Source: Glandiceps talaboti (taxonomy: Eukaryota > Hemichordata > Enteropneusta > Spengelidae). From it: a stretch of DNA of 64,000 nucleotides. Within the stretch, counting starts at the first letter, position 1, and each line of letters opens with the position of its first letter. The DNA lies in assembly GCF_964340395.1 (NCBI RefSeq), contig NC_135567.1, positions 3,255,609-3,319,608 on the forward strand. Reading direction: 5' to 3'. Made by a program: the position numbers and the translations under genes. The notes below the pieces were generated by a model. That model was not told the origin of the DNA. It was given only the letters and a program-made list of their open reading frames with translations, and did not search any database. This document shows positions 53,701-64,000 of the stretch, in pieces.

Positions 53701-53757
53701 TCTTCCCTGCTAACCTACCCTTATACCAGGGTCAATAACCTTGACAAACCGGTCACT

Positions 53758-53935
53758 TGGCTAACTGAACTTTAAACCAATTTATCATACCAATTTAACA
53801 AAATAATCAGCTTTGGAAAATGCTTCCACTTATTAACAAACTTGAATTAACAACCTTGTGATTATATGGTAAATGCAATGTCATAAACTTATTTAATATT
53901 GATGGTGTTCGGAGTCCCCTTCCCTCTCTTACTGA
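53758..53935 (+). repeat. Direct repeat copy 2
   Basis: It is about 180 bases and collinear with 52300-52500, with scattered changes. Confidence 0.75.
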
Positions 53936-55640
53936 TTTCAGCACATCACAACAATATTTTTTTTTTACTTTCTGTCTGTTTGAACAATTTTTTTTCTCAA
54001 GCTATTATGGGATCAATTTGTTTTCCTCCACTTGCTGACAACTGTTTTTCTCAACCCCCCCCCTCGAAATCAATTAATAGTTCACCCCTTAGGACCTCTG
54101 ACTCTCACCGAATCAGCTTGCTTCCTCTATTTCGAACACCAATCTCGCAACCTGATTCGCTCGTCGAAATGGATTTAGAGAGAGGTCTTGGAGGCGACAG
54201 TAGGGAGCCCTCCATGAGGTTCTCAGGAGAGGGAACATATTGAATATGAGTGAGTGCTTCCGCGTCTTTCCTAGCTAGCAATGGATATCAATCGGTCGTC
54301 TGCTCACGCTCGCGCTTTATTTTGAAAGTGCGCCACCAACATCGATGTAAGGTAAAGCAGGACGATACGGTTCGGCACACGACCCAATGTTGTTCCACAG
54401 TGAGAAAGACTAGATTTTCAGGAGTTTCAAGTGTTTGTATTGATACTTTAGTTGAATCTGAAGATTATTACATCAAAGGGAGGCGGTGAACACTGAACAT
54501 ACACATCACCAGTAAGCTTCATTGCAAAACTATACAGTTACGATCGTTCGCTCACCTTTCACGCACATACATTGCTTATGTGTACGTAATATACTAATAA
54601 TACATCATTGTACATTGCACAATTTGTATCCCATATTGTTATTCAATTATAAATATCCATAATCATAGCTTTATTGTTCCATGATGCCGATGACTCATGT
54701 AATTTGAACATAATTTGAAATTGCAGACAGGTAACCTCTTTGTATATTTGAAATCCATGTCGTCAAAATTTGAACTTGCCTCACTGAACAATAGTAGTGT
54801 GCACTTGCACCGGACAATAATGTAAAGAAGAAATGGAAAAACAAGTACTACAAAGAATTTTTTTTTTTTTTTAAATATTCTCAGTTTAAAATGAATTAGT
54901 ACATTTGATTAGATATCTCCCCTTTGTTGTAAATTTTTCATTAGGACATAAAAATTGTTCAATATCAATTCTGTACAATTAATTTCAATAGTATATTAAA
55001 GCTATAACAGTAATACCAATATATATTTGTTATTTATAATGTAATGTGAGGTAAAATATTAAATAAATTACTGACACTATTCAACATTGTTTTTACAATT
55101 CATTTGACAGTTGTTTGTTATTGCATGTACAGGAAATTATTTGTAAGCAAAGAGAATGAATACAAGTTACCAGTGACGAAATCTAAGTCACAATTTGAAA
55201 CTTCATATATTGTTACAATTCACCCCACATTGACCTAGGATTACAAGTTAGGTGTTATTAAATACCAGTTGTCTGGCCTAGAACCAAAGAATAATCCATT
55301 GTAATCCTCCTGATTCAACTGATAAGATAAACACTGATGTATGACCTGGGGATTGAAACCCTTGCCTTTGATTACTAGTTTTTAAAATCATTTCCTGTAC
55401 ATACTGTGTAACAGATGTTGATGATCAGATCACATTATATTTAGTGTTTTAGTTCTCTACTATTTATTGAGTAACAGACACTGACATAGTTTCCTCTTCT
55501 TTTCTTTTTTAACTACAACAAAACACATTCATATGACTGCTCTGAAAGTTCTTAGCTTTCTAGTATACATGTACTATTAAATCTATTAAATCTATCAATG
55601 GTGTTGTAGCCCAACTGTACCATACAGTTTTAAAAATGCT
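53936..55640. other. Intergenic with a reverse G-rich repeat; no defensible gene
   Basis: 53955-54095 is a reverse-oriented member of the G-rich family. The frame at 54167 (MDLERGLGGDSREPSMRFSG) ends just before a consensus donor-like GTGAGT at 54249 and is probably chance or a noncoding exon. The rest is AT-rich. Confidence 0.5.
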
Positions 55641-56660
55641 TAATACACGGTGAGCCATTCGAGGTATAGGTGGTTATTTGTTGTCTATTAATCCCTGTTG
55701 TTATCTTTACAATATATGTGATCATTTGGCTGTTGCTATGTGTGGTCTCGTTGCTAGGCACATTTGCATATATTTTAGAATGCTTATTCATTTGTCTATA
55801 ATTCTTGTCATCTTTACAATATACGTGATTATTTGACTGTTGCTATGGGCATGGTCTTGTTTGTAGGCAAATCTATATACATTTTTGAATGATTATTCAA
55901 TTGTCTATTAATCCCTATTGTTATCTTTGCATAATGTTATCAATTTGCTGTTGCTATGGGTGTGGTCTTGTTGCTAGGCACATTTGCATACATTTCTGAA
56001 TGTTTATTCAATTGTCTATTAATCTCCGTTATCTTCGCAATACATATGTATCCATTTGGCTGTTGCTATGGGCGTGGTCTTGTTGCTAGGCATATTTGCA
56101 TACTTTTTGAATATTTATTCAATTGTCTGTCGATCTCTTGTTATCTTCGCAATACATATGTGATCATTTGTCTTGCTTTGGGCGTGGTCTTGTTGCTAAG
56201 AACATTTGTGTATATTTTTGAATGTTTATTCATTTGTCTTTCAATTCCAGTTATCTTTGCAATATAAATGATTATTTTCCTGTTGCTATGGGCGTGGTCT
56301 TGTTGCTAGGCAACTTTACATACATTTGCTGACTGTTTATTCAATTGTCTATTAATCCCTGTTGATATCTTTGTGAAATACACTACTGTTTGGCTGTTGT
56401 TATGGGCGTGGTCATGGTTACTACGGATATTTGCATACTTTTTCGAATGTTTACTCACGTACCTAACAGATGGTGTTGTTATTTTATCAAAATATAGTGC
56501 CATTTGGTTGTTGTTAAGGGCGTGGTCATGGTTGCTAGTGCCAATTGTTTCAAAATATTTTGAGGAAAACCTGCAGAATAACACTTCTAGAAATATCTCA
56601 CCAAGTTTCAGTCTCATTGACCAAGTACTTTTTGAGATATAAATTTTTGACCAAAATTCA
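55641..56660 (+). repeat. GTTGCTATGGGCGTGG tandem repeat, second array
   Basis: About eight units of 90-115 bases are marked by gttgctatgggcgtggtc. They keep intact unit parts (tctattaatccctgttg, tttgcatacattttt) as in 29.3-29.9 kb. The array ends in a nonrepeated tail ccaagtttcagtctcattga. Confidence 0.9.
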
Positions 56661-56937
56661 CATTTTTACACCTAATTTGCATATTGCTAATGAGAACATT
56701 ACATGGTTAATATTTCTTCATCTATACACCAACAGATGCGTCCGTGTTAAATTAAATTGGAATTATAGGTTTTTGACCAAAAAGACACATTTTTAGCCCT
56801 AATTTGAATATTTCTGAGGAATCATCATGTCATAAACAAATCTTAATTTACTCATCCCTAAGAATGTTCCCATCAAATTTCATGCTAATCTGCCCAGTAG
56901 TTTTGGAGTTTAGGTTTTAGACACTATGCCATGCCTA
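56661..56937. repeat. Tail of the GTTGCTATGGGCGTGG element
   Basis: The phrases tttttgaccaaaa and cctaatttg recur in it (56648, 56771 and related), suggesting further subrepeats. Confidence 0.5.
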
Positions 56938-57450
56938 TAGCTAACAAGCGACCTATCGGTCGGAATAGCTCCGCTGTTCTTTTTAGTTTTTATTCTGGTA
57001 GCGATGTAATAAAGTGGTTACTGGTTTCATATGATGTCTCACTATAAAACACATTTTACACAGAAAGTTGGTAAAATATTGTACTTTTATACCATAGTCA
57101 CCATTTTATAAAAAAATTTACTGTTATGAAAATTACACAAAATCTCAGAAAAATAATGACTGGGAAATGTGCACACATATACACACACACATACACACAC
57201 ACAGAGAAATTTTGAGGTTGGCTATAAATAATTCCAGTGTCTTACAGCTGTAACCCTGGAAAATTTTAATAATGAATGAATATAGGGATCTAAAATAATT
57301 TTGAGGCAATTCGAATTTCAATTTTCTAACAAATTTACCAAAAACACTGTCCATATTTGTCAACAACATTCAACTTGTAGTAGACATAACATCGTCTAAT
57401 ATTTAAATTTACGGAGTGTTTTGTGACCTGCGCCTGTCAGCAGACTCGGC
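56938..57450 (+). mobile_element. AACAAGCGACC-family element, partial copy
   Basis: It starts acaagcgacctatcggtcgg and matches 63098-63560 and the reverse of 1597-1140. It carries an extra CA-rich insertion at 57170-57200. Confidence 0.85.
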
Positions 57451-58019
57451 CATTTTTTTTCATCATTCCATTGTATTAATAAACCAACTTTTCTTTCTCT
57501 ACAGATTTATAACTCTAATCACAATCTTTGCACATCGATTTTTTTCAATCACAGTTTTTGATTAGTTTTCTCAGAAAATCTAAAGTTGTTTCAATCAAAC
57601 TAAATATGACTGCAGTTTCAAAACTCTAAAAAGTTGCGTATATCCACACATACACATCACGTTTAGACGAAATCTCAGGATACGTGAGACATCGCAATAG
57701 TTTGTGACGTCACCACCCACCATTTTTGAAATTACGCGTTTTCATCGTCGTGCTATGTACGATGTCAAACTACTAAGTAAAAGTGTTTTCAGAGTAAAAT
57801 TGAACAGAAAACTAATGATCGAACACAATGTCAACACTTTATAAAAAGGTATATGAGGCTGTTTTATTTTTTTGACGACGCTGAAGAATGCTAGTCGAAA
57901 GTTTGCAGCATCGTGTTTGCCCTGTAATTCACACGTACTCACTGTACATGAGATATCAATGTATAGCGTCAGCTGTTGTCAGTTCACACTTCGTCTTTAT
58001 AAATAGTCGAGTATTTGCA
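57451..58019. other. Unassigned, possibly the distal part of the preceding element
   Basis: A cctgcgcctgtcagcagactcggcc block at 57428 is shared with 61741. Beyond that no homology is evident. Confidence 0.4.
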
Positions 58020-58440
58020 TACACAGGGAACCTTGCACACCCCTGTAACATTCATATACCTAGGGACAGCATTGTGCAAATAGCTGTACCATATCAGTGG
58101 AGCCACAGGGGGCTGTACCAGCTATGTGTACAATATCCCTGTAACAGCTCTGGCCAACACACTAGGTGTAAAATACTGTACCTAGATTTGACAGATGTAT
58201 GACACTGGTATGGCAACATTAATGTAACATGGATGTGAAAAATAGCAATGCAGCATAATTAATTTATGTTTTTACAACATCCATGTACAAGAGCTTTTTC
58301 CCACAGCCATATACATGACATGTTAGCATTGCTGTAACATAGGTATTTCCCACAGCCATGTACCAGCTATGTGAGCAACGCTAGTCAGATATGAATAAAA
58401 GGGTTGCTACAGGGTATTATTCTTCCATAGCTGTTAGGGA
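58020..58440 (+). repeat. Dispersed 400-600-bp repeat, copy B
   Basis: It is collinear with 51540-51955, same orientation, and ends at atagctgtta. Confidence 0.85.
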
Positions 58441-60045
58441 CTGGTCAGTTTCTTCGGCCTGGGGGGCCAGTGGATTGGTAATTGTGAGTGACTGTCGGGT
58501 CCCACAGCCGCCGACCACCGTGAGCTGGATCCTGCTGTTGACAAAATGCAGAATGCACACATGCAACCACTTGTTTGTAATTTGCTGACTCAACATCTTA
58601 GTTCTCACTAGATAAGATTATACAAAAATCACCTTCACTCTCTAGAAATTCATTTGGCATGGGTAGCATTTAAAAAAACCACAAAGAGAACACAACAAAT
58701 ACTAATAAAAATACTTGATTTCCAGGGATCTCTGTCTATGTGAATGTTGATGATATGCCTAGATTGCTATAATCAGTTCTGACTTCATATTTCTGATTGT
58801 GAACTTGACAACTTCAAAACAATGCCACATGGCTGAAACTAAGTGCAATGTTTTCTGGAAGTACTCAGTGCTTGTGTTGAATATGGTAGAATGAAAAAAT
58901 TCAATCAATGAAATAGGATCCTTCCAATTGTCTATTGACTTTCATTACCTCAAAACAAGCTGTACCCAAATGAAATATGCATAAAATACACATAAATCAT
59001 AAGTTCAACATGTGTATTTCTCTGTGCTCTAGGTAAACAGGATTTCGTAAGCCGAGCCAACAATGTATTGTGGGTAATGTCTTATACTGCATAGGACTTG
59101 GTAGGGGAAACCCGTGATTAGTCAATGAAGAAAGAAACCTACTGTGCCCCAGGTAAATCAACAGTTCCAAGTGGGCCCCCTAGGCCCCCTGGAACTATCA
59201 GCACATACAGACAAACTAACGACAGAAATCCGAATGTCTAAATATAGATAAAATTATACAAAGCAGATAATAGTCTCTGTTACCCAGACTCTTGCCACAG
59301 AGGGCTCCATCCCAAGCAGTGGCGGATCCCTCAATGGCAAGAGTCTGGGTAATCAAGACTAACATATATGTTGCATCAAAGGTTGATGCAAAAGAATCAG
59401 GTCAGATGACGGGTATATTCTATGCTTTGTAACTGTGGATTATTTCCATCATTGGGCGTGCACCTGATACAACAGCAGACAGACGTATTTTCTCTGTGCT
59501 CCTGAAACATAAAGCTACCCAGTACACCTTTGAAGCAACTCCTGCCAATTAAACTGGTATTCTAACTTCCTGATTAGAATACCTGTTGACACGGCAGTTG
59601 AAGTCTACTGAAGGAACCTGAATTAAACCTGTCAAGTGCCATAAATTAACGTATGACAGTGAGTATGGTGATAAGTTATTCAGTAGAAGCCCCATGTGCG
59701 TAGACACCACCATTTTGTCAAGTTGCATTCCAGTAACCAGAAAAGCTGCTTGCTGTGTTTAATCTGTTAGAGTTTTCAATGTGTCGTGTCATGTGAGTGA
59801 TGTAACTGTCCTAAGTTGGAAGCTTCTTGCTATTGTTTTTCCTGTTTTTAAGCTGTTTACTTCACTACCGACATTTTCACTCAACCCGTCCTATTTTTAT
59901 TAAACTTTGATGTTTCCTATGTTATCAAATATGCAATTGATCCAGTAAATAAGTTCCTATCATTTTCAATGTACAGGATTCTATACCACTACAATTCCAT
60001 GAGTATCTGCACTAACCCTGAACTATTACTTATACCAGTCCAACC
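58441..60045. other. Intergenic, no gene recognised
   Basis: A GC-rich patch at 58440-58530 and a hairpin at 59271-59361 (listed separately) are the only marked features. Confidence 0.5.
59271..59361. repeat. 91-bp hairpin (foldback) element
   Basis: 27-base arms 59271-59297 and 59335-59361 share acccagactcttgcca and its complement with three mismatches; the loop is about 37 bases. Confidence 0.9.
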
Positions 60046-60222
60046 ATGTCTCTTGCAATGTCCCGACCAATGAGAACAAAGAAACCTCCACAAATTTACA
60101 CTCCTTCAAAATCAAAATATCTTGCCGGTAACAGAACTAACACCAACTATTCACAGAGTACCAGAAAAACCATTACCAAGAAAAATGAAGCAGCTTCAAG
60201 AGTATTACATTGTGAAACTTAA
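60046..60222 (+). CDS. Small ORF, 58 aa, basic, unknown
   Basis: It starts ATG (MSLAMSRPMRTKKPPQIYTP) and ends ASRVLHCET-stop. It is rich in Lys, Arg, Thr and Ser. The same strand afterwards keeps protein-like but broken text to about 61190, for example VLTLSAAACELIKNCFVDYY, which suggests one decayed larger reading region, possibly a mobile element. No family is recognised. Confidence 0.3.
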   Translation: MSLAMSRPMRTKKPPQIYTPSKSKYLAGNRTNTNYSQSTRKTITKKNEAASRVLHCET

Positions 60223-60494
60223 ATAACTGGAGGTGGTGTTGTACTAACTTTATCTGCTGCTGCATGTGAGCTCATAAAGAACTGTTTTGTTGACTACTAT
60301 AAAGATAAACATACTACAATGCATTCAAAGATATACAATAATGGTCTTGAAAGTGAACGTCCTCTGTCAATTAAAGCATGTCCACTCTTCAGAATCAACA
60401 TATATCACACAACATCAACATCATTATGATAAACGGAAGCAAAATAGACAAGTTTCTAGTTAATGATCTCCATCATTTTTTATCCTGATTGAAA

Positions 60495-60538
60495 GGCGTG
60501 GGCATGGGCTATATCTGAACTGGCGCCCATGCCCACAC
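60495..60538. repeat. GC-rich hairpin
   Basis: gtgggcatgggc and gcccatgcccac pair around a loop of about 14 bases. Confidence 0.9.
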
Positions 60539-61215
60539 CGTTTCACTAAGTGAGCTACACAGCCAAACAAAAGCGACCTTACATTAGCATCGAATGAAAC
60601 TACAATCAGTCACAGACAGGCAGTTGACAACGTTGTAAATGTTTCAACTATAAACAAATTCAGTGATTGTATTAGTATATTTAAAGGTAATTTGATGCTA
60701 CCTCTATACATTTCGTCTTAATACCATGTAGACGCGTACATACATGTTATAAGGATGAACGCAAACTCTGTAATACATGTGTTATAGATGCTCATGAAAC
60801 AGAACGTCTAGGGGATACACAGACAGTTTATAGTGTACGGAACGCAACGCAATGTAAAGCAACCAAAATTTTCATGATAAGGACAATGCCCTTTTCTGAG
60901 TTCATATAACACAACTGTGGCAAATATTTCTATGAATCGAACAATACTTCATGACTACGTTCAAGAAGAAGAGTACTACAGAGAACGTGTAAACGTTTGC
61001 TGAAATAAACATGAACACTACGTGATCACTTCATAGGCAAATGTGAATATTTCCATACTACAAGAGTTAACTTTCTATCCAAAGCTGAAGAAATACTACA
61101 TAAACATTTACCAATCCACATCCACAAAGGAACATCAACAACAAATATGACATAACTTGTTCTAGACTTTACTAAACTAGAGGAAAAAAATAAATAACTA
61201 CCTGAAACAGATCTT
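60539..61215 (+). pseudogene. Possible decayed reading region
   Basis: Broken frames show Cys/His-containing pieces (HTCYKDERKLCNTC, TLRDHFIGKCEYFHTTRVNF). They remind one of retroelement endonuclease tails, but the match is loose. Confidence 0.25.
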
Positions 61216-63096
61216 TAACAAGCGACCTATTGGTCAGAATAGCTCAGCTGGGTTTTTTTTGGGTTTTTTTGTAACATGTAGAAGTTGTTCAGTTGTTCAG
61301 CTCTTCACTTTGCAGTTTTGTTTTAACGATGTAATAAAGTGGTTAGTGGTTTCATATGATGTCTCACTATAAAACACATTTTACACAGACAGTTGGTAAT
61401 GTATTGTACTTTTATACCAGAGTCACCTGCCAATTTTGTAACGAAAATCTACTGTTATGAAAAATTGCACAAAATCTCAGAAAAAAATGACTGGGAAATG
61501 CACACAAGAAAAAGAAAAAAAGAGGATTTTGAGGTTGGCTATAAATAATTCCAGTGTATTACAGCTTTAACCCTGGAAAATTTTTAATGATGAATGAAAT
61601 AACTTAAGGATCTAAAATAATTTTGAGGCAATTCGAATTTCAATTTTCTAACAAATTTACCAAGTCAACAACATTCAACTTGTACTAGTTATAGTAGACA
61701 TAACATCGTCTGATATTTTAATTTACAGAGTTTCTTGTGACCGGCGCCTATCAGCAGACTCGGCCAAGTTTTGTTCATCATTCCATTGTATTTAAACCTT
61801 GTACTTGACATTTCACAATATTTATAATTCTCAACAAAATACCTCAACATGCCTCACCTCGCTCGTACTCAAAGCAGTCCCGGTATGATCACTGACTAGT
61901 CTTGCTTGCATACGGAGTAATCCGGGACTCGATTCTGACAATGGTCCCTACTATTTGTTTAGAGTCAAGTCAGCAATATAGACTCGTGCACCACCTGTCG
62001 TATGTAAGAAGGGCTAACCACTGACATGACCAGAGAGAACCTTTTCGGCTTTACATGAAAAACAGGGAAAGATACGAAAAATATAATGCAAAGTCTGAAG
62101 CCAAATTAAAGTTGTAATTATTTTAGTTATTTTTACTTGCCAAATATTTGCATTTTGGAAATGGCAAGACACGTTCATGTCGTATAACTTTACATGTAAA
62201 CTGTCGGCCAATAAACAAAGTTTGGTCGATTCACAGTCGGCAGTGAGACTGCTCTTGCATAACTGCAACCGCATGCCTGGGCATGCCTTCCTTAGCCGAG
62301 TTGTCTTCATTCTGGTTCACCGTCACTCCAAATTGCACGGCAATATAGAATTAATCACAAGTTACATGTTATCTGAAAACATCAAACTTTTATAGTGGGT
62401 CTGAAGTGTGATTTTAGTGAGAACCAAGAACGTCCTGTAGTGCTACTTGCTGTGGAAAATCGCCCGGTGAAACGAGGTCAGCTTCAGCTTCTGGTCAAAT
62501 CAGTCGTAGTTACTTGCCATAGTTATTTAAAACACATAAAAATACACCTTTTTGCGAAATTTGTGAAACTTTCCGGTCCGTATTAAGGAAACTACATGAG
62601 CGAAAAACCGGGTCGAAGTTTCAAGGCCTCAAGTATGCGTCTCAAATTCGTCGGAAAATCGGTATTCCTAAATGTTATTCCAAAATTTGTTTTGCTGGTA
62701 GGAAAGAAGAGATGTCAGTTGAGGTTTAGGCATTTACAGTATCTAAAATGGTGGACTGTAGTGAAAGTTACGGCAAGTTGAAAATACCCAAAAATAAGGC
62801 CCGTGAGCAGTCATTCAAAGTGTAATGGTTGCAAACTGATAGATGTATGCAAATGAGGATGTTGTGGACTGGCTGATTATGTAGAAGGGGTGCAGAATTT
62901 GGATTTGAAGTTTACAACCCTGTTTCAAACAAACGCTTGTCATTTGGGCACACAATGCATAGAGTTATGACTATAGCACATATTACATTGCTTGTGTGAC
63001 GTCAATAGTGTCTTTTGAAAAGTGGCAGTTTACCAATATGGCGTCGGTCATAATACTCATTAATATATTCATTTTTTTTTCAAATTACAAAATTTT
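61216..63096 (+). mobile_element. AACAAGCGACC-family element, apparently complete, about 1.9 kb
   Basis: It begins aacaagcgacctattggtca and ends before the next copy at 63097. The first 500 bases match the other copies and 62890-63090 matches 90-300 of the left-edge copy. Inside, 61895-62000 is the inverted counterpart of 63660-63790. The frames at 62395-62781 (ENRPVKRGQLQLLVKSVVVT) have no recognised family. Confidence 0.75.
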
Positions 63097-64000
63097 TAAA
63101 CAAGCGACCTATCGGTCAGAATAGCTCCGCTGGTTTTTTTTAAATTTTTTTTTTTTACTTTGGTGACATGTAGAAGTGGTTCAGTTCTTCACTATGCAGT
63201 TTTGTTTTAGCGATGTAATAAAGTAGTTACTGGTTTCATATGATGTCTCACTATAAAACACATTTTACACAGAAAGTTGGTAATGTATTGTACTTTTATA
63301 CCATAGTCACCATTTTATAACAAAAATCTACTGTTATCAAAAATTGCACAAAATCTCTGAAAAAAATGACTGGGAAATGCACACAAGAAAAAGAAAAAAA
63401 AAGAAGATTTTGAGGTTGGCTATAAATAATTCCAGTGTCTTACAGCTTTAACCCTGGAAAATGTTAATGATGAATGAAATAAACTAGGGATCTAAAATAA
63501 TTTTGAGGCAATTTGAATTTCAATTTTCTAACAATTTTACCAAGTCAACAACATTCAACTTGTACTAGTTGTAGTAGATATATATATAGGGAAGAAATGT
63601 ATTAATCGCCATCTTAGTTTCCGTACGGCGATAATCCCAAGTACCCCGAAGAGAGTCATTATTAGCCATACGTAGTCCTGTTTACATGACGGTGCACGAG
63701 TCTGTATTACTGACTTGACTCTAAACACGGAGGTAGGAGGGACAATTGTCAGAATCGAGTCCCGGATTACTCCGCATGCAAGCAGGACTAAGCCATACGT
63801 GACAGTGGTAACACTCGTTCATGTTCGATTACCTTTCATAAACAAAACACAACGAAATGGTTGAAGTGATCTTTTTTTAAATTTCTTTTCATCACAAAAA
63901 CAAAATCTGTGTGATCAAAAGTGCTGTAAACTAAACCAGAAAGAATTATCGGACTGGCTAAACTTCCCGCTGAACTGGAGTAAGGTTCAAGCCTCGATAG
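63097..64000 (+). mobile_element. AACAAGCGACC-family element, continues past right edge
   Basis: It starts directly at the end of the preceding copy, head to tail. It matches the reverse complement of the left-edge copy through to the last base of the window (840 region). Confidence 0.85.

Noticed and set aside
54167-54489. Small gene starting MDLERGLGG with a GTGAGT donor-like site
   Set aside because: The frame stops before the donor, no acceptor partner was found, and the following frame has no family resemblance.
56306-56617. 103-aa minus-strand frame and its plus-strand partners
   Set aside because: They are readings of the GTTGCTATGGGCGTGG tandem repeat.

Overview
This is an AT-rich, intron-rich, repeat-dense animal genomic window. 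It most resembles a marine invertebrate: a lophotrochozoan or an invertebrate deuterostome such as a lancelet or hemichordate. I cannot name the species. The basis is spliced genes with GT-AG introns, an ankyrin-ROC GTPase gene of a kind often expanded in such animals, several decayed endonuclease/reverse-transcriptase LINEs, tRNA-derived SINEs, foldback elements, long microsatellites and a short TTAGGG-type tract. Nothing looks prokaryotic.

The main gene runs on the minus strand from 30757 to 1757 and continues past the left edge. Six exons join in phase 0 throughout and give 309 codons: an N-terminal segment, two to three ankyrin repeats, a P-loop GTPase (ROC) start, and switch I and switch II. 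A (GAT)n microsatellite sits in frame inside the ROC domain and encodes D4-G-D31 between switch I (TPGID) and switch II (DLAGQ). The adjacent intron holds three decayed tandem copies of the start of that exon, followed by a 75-bp minisatellite. The roughly 20-kb intron between exons 2 and 3 contains LINE remnants, a SINE, minisatellites and two apparent small two-exon genes: an 89-aa minus-strand protein at 19.2-19.5 kb and a 43-aa plus-strand protein at 23.7-24.2 kb. Two direct copies of a 2.8-kb TTAA-flanked element (19.6-22.4 and 25.5-28.3 kb) lie in and next to it.

From 31 to 36 kb there is a plus-strand LINE 3' part, then nested inverted-repeat elements. One of these has 9-bp flanking repeats and encloses a frameshifted LINE reverse transcriptase. 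At 36-39 kb (minus) lies a broken gene with a coiled coil, a Cys/His cluster and a Gln/Tyr/Ser-rich tail, split by a tRNA-related insertion with a 15-bp target duplication. At 40.9-41.8 kb is a broken SWIM-zinc-finger-like gene.

A 4.7-kb satellite of about 88 copies of a 53-bp unit fills 43.4-48.1 kb. The right part (49.9-64 kb) is almost entirely dispersed repeats: a LINE 3' end, a retroelement RT remnant, a pair of shared 400-bp repeats, a GTTGCTATGGGCGTGG tandem family, two hairpin elements, and copies of one element family. Two of those copies lie head to tail at the right edge, and an inverted copy occupies the left edge. The only protein-coding logic I can defend strongly is the ankyrin-ROC gene; the two small spliced genes are good candidates.
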